Source of the DNA: Chara braunii
Taxonomy: Eukaryota > Streptophyta > Charophyceae > Charales > Characeae
Direction of reading: 5' to 3'
DNA: 44,290 nucleotides
NCBI GenBank assembly: GCA_003427395.1
Contig: BFEA01000271.1
Location: forward strand, 425,564 to 469,853
Part shown: piece by piece, positions 10,050 to 19,600 of the stretch
Numbering within the stretch: position 1 is the first letter of the stretch
Layout of the letters: every line of letters starts with the position of its first letter
Program-made: the position numbers and the translations under genes
The notes under the pieces: generated by a model
Database searches by the model: none
The model's input: only the letters and a program-made list of their open reading frames with translations
Told to the model about the DNA's origin: nothing

Positions 10050-10721
10050 GTAGCGAGTGCAGATCCCAGGGCTCGATCCCTAGTCATCACCTTACTTGTG
10101 TACAGTATTTGTGTCGACCACCTCGCACAAGTCGCTGTAGCAGCGACTCCGCATGGCTCGCGCAGGGATGAATGAATGGCTGGACGCTGCCCTTTGATTT
10201 ATACTTCTGTAGCTCGTTGGTCTGGCCCTTTCCCTTGCCCGTAGTGCACACAGTCCCATGCGGTATTTGCTTGACTGGACTAGGACTGACTGGGACCGGT
10301 ACTGCTGACTGCATGGGTTTGCACTGCCAACCCGATGCAGTCGCACTGCCAACATACTGCAGTTGGGCTCACCACTTGCCCACTTGCCTCAGCACGAACG
10401 TGAGCAACTTCGAAAGGCCACTACTAGGACCTTACGAAAGTCTGGGTCCGCCCTTTCGAAGGCTATAGCAGCTACGACCTTGACCCTTCAGGACTGTAGC
10501 AGCTATGACTTCTAGAACCCCCTAAGACTTCTACTCGACAGATCTACAGATCGAACCCCTTCTACCTACGGACCCTACGACAGTCTACCAACTATTACAA
10601 ATACACAGGTCACGGGTTCAAATCTCCGGGTCGACACAAATACTGTATACAGGAAAGGTGATGACTAGGGATCGAGCCCTGGGATCTGCACTCGCTACTG
10701 CTGACAGGTGAAACCATTTCA
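10050..10721 (-). repeat. Family-B LTR with inverted terminal segments (interrupted by element A)
   Basis: On the minus strand the LTR begins TGAAATGGTTTCACC at 10721, matching the start of the copy 2 LTR at 21044 and following it to about 10113 (match to about 21653). It then runs into an inverted copy of its own first ~94 bp (10119-10054, continued at 1545-1518). The restored unit is about 696 bp, TG...CA, with ~94-bp terminal inverted repeats (second arm 10629-10721). Confidence 0.7.
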
Positions 10722-12222
10722 CTCAAGCCGGCCTAAATTCGAGGTCCGCCGAGGATAACTCAGTCCAAGGCAGGACCTTTTCCCTTCTTATCTCTCTCAT
10801 AGGCTCTAACTATGTCGGGAGCTGTTTCTAGAAGTTCTGTTCTCGTAAACCAGCGGTCGTCCTCTGGCTCCTGATAAGCAAATCAGACCTCATACTGTTT
10901 CTTGGGACGACCTCTACCTCCTGTTCTAGCGGTCGTCCTCTGGCTCCTCATAAGCAAATCAGACCTTATACTGTATCTGGGGACGACCTCTACCTCCTGT
11001 TCTAAACACATCTTCACCTACGATGCCGTCAATGTCATACCTTCCGTCCATGTCTGGAGGGATCATGGACCGTCTAAATGGAAACTGCTGACTTGTGACA
11101 CACGGCAGCAACTTTGATGCATGAAATACAGGGTAGGTGTAGAGGTGTGCTAGGATCTCTATGGTGTAGGACGGTCTATCCTCTCAGTCCAAGGCAGGAC
11201 CTTTTCCCTTCTTATCTCTCTCATAGGCTCTAACTATGTCGGCAGCTGTTTCTAGAAGTTCTGTTCTCGTAAACCAGCGGTCGTCCTCTGGCTCCTCATA
11301 AGCAAATCAGACCTCATACTGTTTCTGGGGACGACCTCTACCTCCTGTTCTAAACACATCTTCACCTACGATGCCGTCAATGTCGTACCTTCCGTCCATG
11401 TCTGGAGGGATCATGGACCGTCTAGATGGAAACTGGTGACTTGTGACACACGGCAACAACTTTGATGCATGAAATACAGGGTAGGTGTGGAGGTGTGCTG
11501 GGATCTCTATGGTGTAGGACGGTCCATCCTCTCCGCCCTAAGTTCTAGAACTGGCCACGGTCCTCTATACACGGGCAGTAACTTCTGCGAGATGTTTTCC
11601 TCAGGAGCAAACTCGTTGGAGTTGACCCAGACGACAGTGCTTGTTGGCTTGTTCTATCATTCTATGCTGGGCTTTCCTGAGGTTCTCAACAACTGTAGCT
11701 AGCTCTCTTTCGTGCTGGATCTCAAACTCCCTCGTACCGGGTGGTAGCCTATGAATCTGATCCCGGTTAAGTCCCTCAAACGGTCTGTGTGGTCTAAAGG
11801 ACTTGTGCAACTCATTGGGAGTGCGACAGGTGGACAAGTGCACGCTGTTGTTGTACGCACTGGCTACCTTGGGCAACATCTCGTCCCAATTGACTTGATC
11901 AGGTCTGATACATGCGCAGAACTTGCTGCAGGATCTTGTTCATCTGCTCAGTCTGACCGTTAGTCTCTGGATGGCGGCCAGACAACATCAACAACTTGGA
12001 TCCATAGACTCTCATCAGTTCCAGCCAGTTCTGGCTAGTCAAGCGACTATCTCTATCGCTAACTATAGGCAATGGGACACCGTGCTCACAAACCCAAAAA
12101 TCAAAAAACTTCTGAATCACTAATTTAGTACGGGCCTCTGCAGGCAAAGGAACAGAAACAGCATATTTGCTAAATCTATCAACTATGACCATGATAAAAG
12201 GGCCTTTACCGGATTCAGACCC
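10722..12222 (-). pseudogene. Family-B copy 3: 3' part of integrase and chromodomain, rearranged
   Basis: Minus strand, adjoining the LTR at 10721. 12192-11899 encodes the integrase core (VIVDRFSKYA, SDRDSRLTSQNW, GRHPETNGQTEQ). A frameshift shared with copy 2 follows MYQT. 11879-11601 continues (DEMLPKVASAYNNSVHL, RLPPGTREFEIQHER). A deletion of about 30 nt relative to copy 2 removes part of the C-terminal domain after EQANKH. The chromodomain end is tandemly duplicated (10761-11532). At 12222 it is interrupted by the LTR of copy 1. Confidence 0.8.
10761..11532. repeat. Nested tandem duplication of the copy 3 chromodomain region
   Basis: Unit 1 spans 10761-11184 (424 bp) and unit 2 spans 11185-11532 (348 bp), both starting CAGTCCAAGGCAGGACC. 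The 76-bp length difference is exactly a second-level tandem duplication within unit 1 (10853-10928 and 10929-11004, both starting GCGGTCGTCCTCTGGCTCCT). Confidence 0.9.
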
Positions 12223-12394
12223 TGTCTAACGAATGCAGCATATTGGGGTCACTCGTCCAAAGCCCAACTCGTGAAAAGCAGATCAAGAGACATGTTCTTT
12301 GGGTCAAAAGTCACATCCTAACTAAAGTAAAAGGCAATGTCATTGGTCACAGTTGTGCCCCTGGACGAATAGATGCAGTATTCAATTGTGGGAG

Positions 12395-12533
12395 TCACAT
12401 CTGTTCATCCAGGGGGTGTGCCGGTTATGTCTGCTCGTGCAATAAGTGTGTCTGTTCGTACAGTATGTGTGCCTGTTCAAAAGGAGTCATGCAGAATGTG
12501 TGTCTGTTCGAGTAGTAGGTGTGCCTTTTCAAA
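12395..12533. repeat. Imperfect short repeats with TGTGYCTGTTC core
   Basis: The core recurs with spacing of about 20-30 bp (GTGTCTGTTCGTACAG, GTGCCTGTTCAAAAGG, GTGTCTGTTCGAGTAG, GTGCCTTTTCAAAAG). It lies in the putative LTR of copy 1. The resulting Cys-rich translation has no recognisable domain. Confidence 0.6.
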
Positions 12534-13150
12534 AGAAGTCAAAGAGATAAAGTCCCAGTCAAGATTCAAGTCAAAAGGAGAGTCTAGATACAGACTGAAA
12601 GTCCGAAATTAAGGCCTGAAGGCCGAAGCACCAGTGACCCCTGAGGATAAGGGTCTGGGACACACTCCACAGAGGCTGGGACTGGGAAAGGACCCAAGAC
12701 AGACTGAATTCAGACCTCGCAAGGGGAGGCCAACGCTATAAAGAACGAGGCAGCCTCCCCACAAGGGAGATTCTCCATTGGCATTGATGCGTGGAAGTGC
12801 TGAGGCCACTTGTGCGCTATAGTGCAGGGAGAGGCGCTGGCTGAAGGAAAGCTGCGCCAGAAGGAAGGGAAGCTGGGTGCTGGCTGCAGGGAAGCCATAG
12901 CTGCGCCAGCTCGTGTTAGTAGTAGTAGAAGGGTGAGTAGTAGGACTTCAGTGAGTAGCATTCAGAATCGATTCTCGTAGAAAGGGAGTGAGCATGCATG
13001 GCGAGACAAGGGAACCAGGACAAAGATCTTGAGAGAGAAGTAGGAGAGAGGGAAGACAGGTTATGACATTGGATATGGTGGATACTTACATGTAACCGCC
13101 ATACTTGTGATCNGGGGCAGACGCTGGCTGAGCCAGGCCCTGCATGTATG

Positions 13151-13341
13151 ATTGAACGAGGGAGAGACTTGTATACTGTGGGCGCTGAACTCCTGAGCTC
13201 GAGTTACTTTTGTATAATGTAATTTTGATAACATAAGCTGCGCTANATTGAACGAGGGAGAGACTTGTATACTGTGGGCGCTGAACTCCTGAGCTCGAGT
13301 TACTTTTGTATAATGTAATTTTGATAACATAAGCTGCGCTA
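13151..13341. repeat. 95-bp exact direct duplication around a single N
   Basis: 13151-13245 and 13247-13341 are identical 95-bp sequences separated by one N at 13246. Same length as the duplication flanking the large gap at 13620-14124, pointing to an unmerged contig overlap rather than biology. Confidence 0.85.
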
Positions 13342-13460
13342 TCTGATTCTCATCTCATNTCGACTTGGCTTTGTGTGAAGCTACTCAATCTGTGTGATGA
13401 CAATCGTGCATGTGAAATGATACACTCCATCAAGTGTGAACGGTCAGGTTCCTTGAAATT

Positions 13461-13471
13461 TGGTATCAGAG
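13461..13471 (+). promoter_or_regulatory. Primer binding site of copy 1
   Basis: TGGTATCAGAG followed by N: the canonical plant PBS complementary to the 3' end of initiator tRNA-Met. It places the 5' LTR end just upstream and sets the plus orientation of copy 1. Confidence 0.8.
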
Positions 13472-13524
13472 NATGACTCGTTGNACTCACTGATGCACTG
13501 GCATGAGTAAGGCCGGCGAGGGAG

Positions 13525-14219
13525 ACATGCTGGCTTGAAGATGCCGGCTATGGTGGTGTAAAGAGAGAGGTGGACTGGGATAGGGTTCTGATGGCCACTT
13601 CGTGCATGGTCGGCGATGCNNNNNNNNNNNNNNNNNNNNNNNNNNNNNNNNNNNNNNNNNNNNNNNNNNNNNNNNNNNNNNNNNNNNNNNNNNNNNNNNN
13701 NNNNNNNNNNNNNNNNNNNNNNNNNNNNNNNNNNNNNNNNNNNNNNNNNNNNNNNNNNNNNNNNNNNNNNNNNNNNNNNNNNNNNNNNNNNNNNNNNNNN
13801 NNNNNNNNNNNNNNNNNNNNNNNNNNNNNNNNNNNNNNNNNNNNNNNNNNNNNNNNNNNNNNNNNNNNNNNNNNNNNNNNNNNNNNNNNNNNNNNNNNNN
13901 NNNNNNNNNNNNNNNNNNNNNNNNNNNNNNNNNNNNNNNNNNNNNNNNNNNNNNNNNNNNNNNNNNNNNNNNNNNNNNNNNNNNNNNNNNNNNNNNNNNN
14001 NNNNNNNNNNNNNNNNNNNNNNNNNNNNNNNNNNNNNNNNNNNNNNNNNNNNNNNNNNNNNNNNNNNNNNNNNNNNNNNNNNNNNNNNNNNNNNNNNNNN
14101 NNNNNNNNNNNNNNNNNNNNNNNNACATGCTGGCTTGAAGATGCCGGCTATGGTGGTGTAAAGAGAGAGGTGGACTGGGATAGGGTTCTGATGGCCACTT
14201 CGTGCATGGTCGGCGATGC
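13525..14219. other. Assembly gap (505 N) flanked by a 95-bp duplicate
   Basis: N from 13620 to 14124. The 95 bp before the gap (13525-13619) are repeated exactly after it (14125-14219). The gap falls in the leader or first part of gag of copy 1, so open frames drawn through it are meaningless. Confidence 0.95.
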
Positions 14220-15148
14220 GATGAGCTTCGCCATATCGTTGCAACAGGAAGCTAACTGCGATACTTCTTTAAAGTTGTTAGAGAACGGTTTGAAGACAAG
14301 AATCTAGCTCGCCGAACAGAAATGCTAATTTTAAATATCGCAGATTGAAAATGGAAGAGTGCATCTGCACTCAAGGCAACGATGTATGAACTCTTGCAAT
14401 GCGCAGAACATGGGCTAACTCCTACCCAAATCCTCAACAACTTCGCAAGGGCACTTCTTGACCCTCTCCGTACTCAGCTTTATCCCTGCACAAACGAAGA
14501 GGGGATGACGTACGAGAAGTTCGGCAAGATCGCTATAGATCATGCCGGCTTCTTGGCTGAAGCTAACTACTGCCATTATTGGAAAAATCTGCAAGCGGGA
14601 AAGAAGTGGCGGAACCGCACAAGCTCAAGGAATATACCTGGGAAAGACAACCTCCTTCTGACCTTTGAAGGAGGTGTCGAAACTCTTTCCTCTGACCAAA
14701 TAGATAATGGTCTGGAGGGAGGACCCAACGGCACGGTAGTTCAGGAGGGGGACTACGCGGCCGTTGCAGCCCGCGGGGGAGGGCGCCAGGGAAGAGGACC
14801 TGGCTGAGGAGAGGAGGCCGCGGACGCGGTGGAAGAGGACCCGGTACCCAAATGGGTGGTGGCGAAGGTAGCTACTACGTGGGTGGAAGGAGCAATGGTC
14901 CCTCACAAGGTGGCCGTGGTTCATATTCTACCTCGGGAAGAGGAAGAGGCGCGTGGTATGGTACATGGGACAAACCATGTCCACCCCATCCAGGCTTGCC
15001 CGAAGGGGAGCCTTGGAAGAAACTAGGAATCACTGAGAAAGTTTGGCAGGAAAGAAAAGTCGTCGATCAATGCCTCAAATGTGGTGACCCCAACCACATT
15101 GTTCCCTACTGCCCAGATTATAAGATACTAAAAGGGAACAGCCAGTAG
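14220..15148 (+). pseudogene. Copy 1 gag with CCHC zinc knuckle
   Basis: Plus strand, broken by frameshifts near 14300-14345 and 14800-14850. A helical gag core is visible at 14382-14807 (MYELLQCAEHGLTPTQILNN, LLDPLRTQLYP), then an RG-rich stretch (GRGRGAWYGTW), then the CCHC knuckle CLKCGDPNHIVPYC at about 15071-15112. Gag stops with KGNSQ-TAG at 15146-15148, in the same relation to pol (-1 frame) as in elements A and D. The N-terminus lies in or near the N gap. Confidence 0.75.
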
Positions 15149-15167
15149 AGGTCTCAGTTGCCTCTAC
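15130..15167 (+). promoter_or_regulatory. Candidate gag/pol frameshift region of copy 1
   Basis: At the gag stop a perfect 7-bp stem GTAGAGG (15145-15151)/CCTCTAC (15161-15167) closes a 9-nt loop, the same position and loop length as in A and D. The in-frame heptamer A AAA GGG (15130-15136) is a poor slippery site because the second codon re-pairs imperfectly. Pol continues in the -1 frame (PVEVSVAST). Confidence 0.5.
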
Positions 15168-15756
15168 GGGAACTTCGGATGTAGAAAGAAAGACATCCTC
15201 CCAAACAAAGGTTCCACTGGCAGAGATTGAAGAGGAAGTCAGTCCCCACATAGTTAACTGTCCAGAGGTAGTGTGTGTACCTCTCTAGGTGGATCCCTCG
15301 CTCGCATGGGTGATGAGTTGGCCGCTCGTCGCCAAGCCTGGACTGCGATGAAGAAACGTAAAGGACAGTTAATAATTGCAGATTGAAGTAAATAAAATAA
15401 GAGTTCGAGGAATGATAGATAGTGGATCAACTCGTAGCTATATAAGTAAGAACGGGTTGAAGAAGTTGCGTCTCAGGCTAAAGGTTAAACAGTTAGATGA
15501 GCCCGTAACGAGTAAATTAGCTAATAGTACTATAACTGTAATGGATAGATATGTTGAAGGGGTCAAGATATACTTCCCGCTCGAAGCAGAGGAGAAGGTG
15601 GAACGCGTTCTCCACTCTCTGACTCTCTTGGTGGAAGATAATCTCCCTTTTGACATTCTTTTAGGCATGGATTGGGGTGAAGCTGCAAATGCAGACATAA
15701 AGTTGAGGGACCATGAGTTCGCAGGGTGGAAAGAAGAAGATCCGCCTATTTCATAA
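15149..15756 (+). pseudogene. Copy 1 pol start and aspartic protease
   Basis: After a linker in the -1 frame (to a stop near 15287), 15376-15756 encodes a retroviral-type aspartic protease: MIDSGSTRSYIS has an intact D-S-G catalytic loop, followed by ALTLLVxDxLPFDILLGMDW-like sequence (LPFDILLGMDWGE). The frame breaks at 15756 soon after GMDW. Copy 1 is the only one of the four protease regions here that keeps the catalytic D-T/S-G. Confidence 0.75.
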
Positions 15757-15791
15757 ATCAGGGAAAGAAAGCAGCTTGGCTCATTGTTGTA

Positions 15792-15903
15792 TGAGTGCCC
15801 CCGCGTTTGCCCGCCATGTAAGGAAATATGATCGATATGATCAAGTGTGAGTGCCCCCGCGTTTGCCCGCCATGTAAGGAAATATGATCGATATGATCAA
15901 GTG
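15792..15903 (+). repeat. 56-bp exact tandem duplication in copy 1 pol
   Basis: 15792-15847 and 15848-15903 both read TGAGTGCCCCCGCGTTTGCC... through ATGATCAAGTG. The 56-bp length is not a multiple of 3, so it shifts the frame of the protease-RT linker. Confidence 0.95.
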
Positions 15904-16448
15904 TTTGTTGCATATGTGCGCCCAGTCAAAGAGGGTGAAGTTAAAGAAGAGGCTAAGCCCCCAGAAGTTGAAAGGAGGAAGTCAGATTCCTGAAGGGCCT
16001 ATCTATGAATTGCTGGAAAAGGGGTGGATAAAACCTAGCTCTTCGCCCTATGGTGCACCAGTGCTTTTTGTGCCAAAGAAAGATGGCGGCGTACGTATGT
16101 GCATAGATTATACAAGACTTGATGAAATCACCATAAAGAATGTTGAGCCATTATCAAGGATTGACGATCTTTTGGATAGCGTTCAAGGTTGCAAGTACTT
16201 TACTAAGATTGATCTGAAGTCTGGCTACCATCAGATTGATGGTAGAGCCAGAGGACCAATATAAGACTGCCTTTCGAACAAGGTACGGGCACTATGAGTT
16301 CGTGGCGTTGCCCTTTGGTCTTACTTATGCACCTGCAACCTTCCAAAGAACAATGAATGAGCTTTTTCGTGACTGGCTTGACAAATTTGTTGTTGTTTAT
16401 CTTTGTGAATGGCTTTACAAATTTGTTGTTGTTTATCTTGATGTTTAG
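15904..16448 (+). pseudogene. Copy 1 reverse transcriptase, active site destroyed by a 36-bp duplication
   Basis: Motifs: [45 protein letters not shown], frameshift near 16240, then [33 protein letters not shown] and DKFVVVYL. At the YLDD position a tandem duplication (16374-16409/16410-16445) yields [18 protein letters not shown]-stop, so the double Asp is lost and the frame ends at 16448. Catalysis would need both Asp. Confidence 0.82.
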
Positions 16449-17128
16449 TAAGAACTTGAATGAACATTGTGAGCACCTTCGACTTGTGGTAAATAAATTG
16501 CAAAAATGAAGTTAAAACCCAAAGAAGTGTGAGTGGGCTAAGCGTCAAGTTTTGTATTTAGGGCATGTGCTTGATGGTGATGGAAACCAGAAGATACGAA
16601 AATTGCGGCGATACGTGATTGGCCTAACCCCCGAACTTTCACTGAGTTGCGATTGTTCCTTGGGCTAGCCAACTATTATCGGAAGTTCGTTAAACATTTC
16701 ACGATAATTGTTGCGCCCCTTTGCAGATTGCTTAAGAAAGAAACGATTTGGAAATGGGATTCAGACTGTACGACTTCGTTTAAACGCCTAAAGAAATGTC
16801 TGGTTAACTATCCGGTTTTGAAGGTTGTTGATCCTTCTTTGCCCTTTGTCATCACAATCAACGCCAATCAATACGGGATAGATGTTGTCCTCCAACAAGA
16901 TGATGGGAATGGATACAGGCCTTGAGTTTATGTCCCGACGACTGCCCAATGAGAAGGTCGCCGCTTCTACGTATGAAACAGATTTGTTTGCCCTCCGGGA
17001 AGCTCTAGATCATTGGCGACACTATCTCCTAGGACGCCACTTCAAAGTGTACTCAGATCACGAGACACTTCGCTGGCTTAAAACGCAGGCCCGGATGACA
17101 CCTAAGTTGACAAGGTGGGCCGCCGAGA
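16449..17128 (+). pseudogene. Copy 1 RT thumb and RNase H, 3' truncated
   Basis: Recognisable segments: [22 protein letters not shown] (16647 on), [30 protein letters not shown], then after a frameshift FMSRRLPNEKVAASTYETDL and YSDHETLRWLKTQ. It breaks at 17128 right after TRWAAE, where an inverted family-B fragment begins. Integrase and 3' LTR of this copy are missing. Confidence 0.78.
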
Positions 17129-17604
17129 AGGGCTCACGTAGTACTCTTGTTTCTCTGGCATACTTTGCAACTGCTGACATACTCTATGCAGTTTGTTTTT
17201 ATTCCTGGCCAGGTATACGCATACATAAGGTTGGCTAGAGTCTTTTGCCAACCGAAATGTCCCTCTGTGTCGTGGCATTCCCCTGGGATCAAACTACGAA
17301 TCTCCTCGTTGTTAAGGACGCAGAGGCGGTCTACTACATTAGTCTTCTCAAACAACAGTCCCTCTGTAGTGCGGTAGTCTGGTTCGGTCTCTAGGGCCTC
17401 CTTAACTATCTTGAGGAGGTCATTATATATAGATAGGGTCTTGCGCATACACCTGTCTAACTTTCTCCTGCAGATCACTCCCTACATCCAGATAGTGAAC
17501 TATAGCTCCAAAGTAGTTTGATCTCCTACTTAGAGCATCCCCAACCACATTGTACTTGCCTTTAACAGGCTTGAGCTCAAAGTCGTATTGGTCTATCCCA
17601 GCGG
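17129..17604 (-). pseudogene. Inverted family-B fragment: RNase H end to integrase zinc finger
   Basis: Minus strand: IDQYDFELKPVKGKYN, VGDALSRRSNYFGAI, then LLFEKTNVVDRLCV, GECHDTEGHFGWQKT and CKVCQRN (HHCC finger intact). It has the orientation and family of copy 3 and ends about 90 bp before the point where copy 3 resumes at 12222. It is therefore probably the upstream part of copy 3, separated by insertion of copy 1 and a later deletion. Confidence 0.75.
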
Positions 17605-18415
17605 CCCACCCAGTCTTAGTTGATGTAGAAGTTTTTAGAAGTAGAGTAGGGGCCCTTGTAGACTCAAGGGCCACCCGCAGTTACATTAGCCGTAAAGCGC
17701 TGAAGAAGCTGAGGCTAGGGTTAAAAGTCCAAAGTTGGAAGACCCCATAGTTAGTGTCCTCGCAGACAACCGCACTATGCGTGTTGAGGACTATGTAAAG
17801 GGAGTCGAGGCGTATTTCCGCCTAGAGAAAGATGGGAAGGTGGAGAAAGTTCTCCACTCCCTAACTCTCCTCGTACAAGATGACCTTCCTTTCGACATCG
17901 ACCTAGGTATGGACTGGGGAGAGGCAACAGGGGCCGCACTCCACTTGAGAGAGCATGACTGTAGGCTCCCTAGTCCGTCAGGCGAGGTTAAGACTGCTCG
18001 CCTGTTTCATGTGTCTAGAGTAGACAACTCCTTGGCACATTGTTGTCTCACTGCTCCCGCGTTTGCGCGACTAATGAGGAAGGAGCAGTTAGAGGATCAG
18101 GTCTTCGTAGTGTACGTCAGACTTGTCACTGAGCCTAAGGAAGAGGATAGCCCCATGGATCCAACCATCGCCAAGCTGCTGGAGGAGTTCAAAGATTTAA
18201 CAGAGCCGCTGACAATAGTGGTGCCGCGGCCGATCCAGCACATAATAGAGATAGAGCCTGGCAGTAGGACTCCTAAGGGAGCAGCTTACAGGATGTCCCC
18301 TAGGGAGTTAGAGGAGCTGCGCAAGCAGTTAGATGAGCTCCTCAAGAAAGGTTGGACCACCGGTACTATTTGTCCCCAAGAAGGAAGGAAAATTGCGGAT
18401 GTGTATAGACTATAG
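17605..18415 (+). pseudogene. Family-B copy 2: protease and RT entry
   Basis: Begins abruptly at the protease (DVEVFRSRVGALVDSRATRSYIS). The catalytic loop is D-S-R, with Gly replaced by Arg. After a frameshift near 17745 the second protease segment LPFDIDLGMDWGEA, a long linker, and the RT start (RTPKGAAYRMSPRELEELRKQLDELLKKGW) are readable. About 27 nt, equivalent to IRPSSSPYG in copy 1, are missing after KKGW, and the frame shifts there, ending at 18415. Confidence 0.8.
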
Positions 18416-19205
18416 GGGTCTGAATGCGATCACAGTAAAGAACGCTAAGCCACTGCCCAAGATAGACGTTCTCTTAGATCGAGTGCAAGGTTGCAGATAT
18501 TTCTCGAAGATCGATCTAAAGTCCGGATATCATCAGATAGAGGTCCATCCTGACGACCAGTACAAGACTGCGTTCCCAACTAAGTATGGGCACTACGAGT
18601 TCATAGTGACGCCCTTTGGACTGACCAGCGCACCTGCTACATTCCAGCGTTGCACGAATGATTTGTTTAGGTCGTGGTTAGATAGATTTGTCATAGTGTA
18701 TCTAGACGACATCTTAGTGTTCAGTAGGACCCTCCAAGAGCACCAAGGTCATTTGAGGCAGGTCTTGGAGAAGCTGAGAGAGGCTAACTTCAAGATCAAC
18801 GCGAAGAAGTGCGAGCGGGTCAAAACAGAGGTTTTGTACTTCGGCGACGTGTTAGACAAAGATGGCATTAAGCCTAAGGTCAGTAAGATAGCGGCGATTA
18901 GAGATTGGCCGATGCCCCGCACGTTGATAGAGTTGCGGTCATTCCTAGGCTTAGCTAACTACTATAGGAAGTTCGTGAGGAACTTCTCGACTACCGCCGC
19001 TCCCCTTCGCAGGTTGCTCAAGAAAGAGGCAATCTGGCAATGGGATAAAGACTGTACGTCTGCGCTAAAGAAGTTGAAGCGCGCATTAATAGAGTATCCT
19101 GTCCTCAAAGTAGCAGATCCTTCCTTGCCATTTGTCATCACCACGGACGGGAGGCGGTATGGTATAAGCGTTGTGTTACAGCAGGACGACGGCAATGACC
19201 CGTAG
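18340..19205 (+). pseudogene. Family-B copy 2: reverse transcriptase and RNase H start
   Basis: The best-preserved RT in the family-B group: [65 protein letters not shown] (YLDD at 18699-18710), [46 protein letters not shown]. All polymerase motifs are present. The frame ends at 19205 by a small deletion inside RNase H. Confidence 0.88.
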
Positions 19206-19600
19206 AGTTCATGTCAGCGAGGATGCCCTCAGGAAAGGTCGCTACCTCAACGTATGAGAGGGAACTCTACGCTCTCAGACAGGCCTTAGAGCGCTAGAAG
19301 CATTACCTGCTTGGGAGGCACTTCAAGGTGTATTCAAACCATGAGACACTTAGATTGCTGAAGACACAGGCCAAAATGACACCTAAGTTGACTAGGTGGG
19401 CCGCTGAGATAGACCAATACAACTTTGAGCTCAAGCCTGTTAAAGGCAAGTGCAATGTGGTTGCGGATGCTATAAGTAGGAGATCAGACTACTTTGGAGC
19501 TATAGTTCACTATCTGGATATAGGGAGTGACCTGCAGGAGAAAGTTAGACAGGTTTATGCGCAGGACCCTATCTATAGTGACCCCCCTCAAGAGAGTTAA
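19206..19600 (+). pseudogene. Family-B copy 2: RNase H C-terminal part
   Basis: Readable after the frameshift: VATSTYERELYALRQALER, an in-frame TAG near 19297, then YLLGRHFKVYSNHETLRLLK, LTRWAAEIDQYNFELK, VVADAISRRSDYFGAIVHYL. A frame change at about 19590 leads into the integrase. Confidence 0.78.

Larger units (their letters stand above)
12223..13456 (+). repeat. 5' LTR of copy 1 (family-B related)
   Basis: Starts TGTCTAACGAATGCAGC where the minus-strand integrase of copy 3 breaks off, and ends CCTTGA four bases before a tRNA-Met PBS. The terminal CA is replaced by GA if this border is right. No second LTR of copy 1 is visible, so the start is inferred from the break in copy 3. The interval contains a 95-bp duplication around an N (13151-13341), probably an assembly artefact, and imperfect TGTGYCTGTTC repeats (12395-12533). 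Confidence 0.55.

Noticed and set aside
13444-14307. Open frames through the N gaps (also around 27601-27864)
   Set aside because: They are open only because N codons are not counted as stops, so they carry no evidence of coding.
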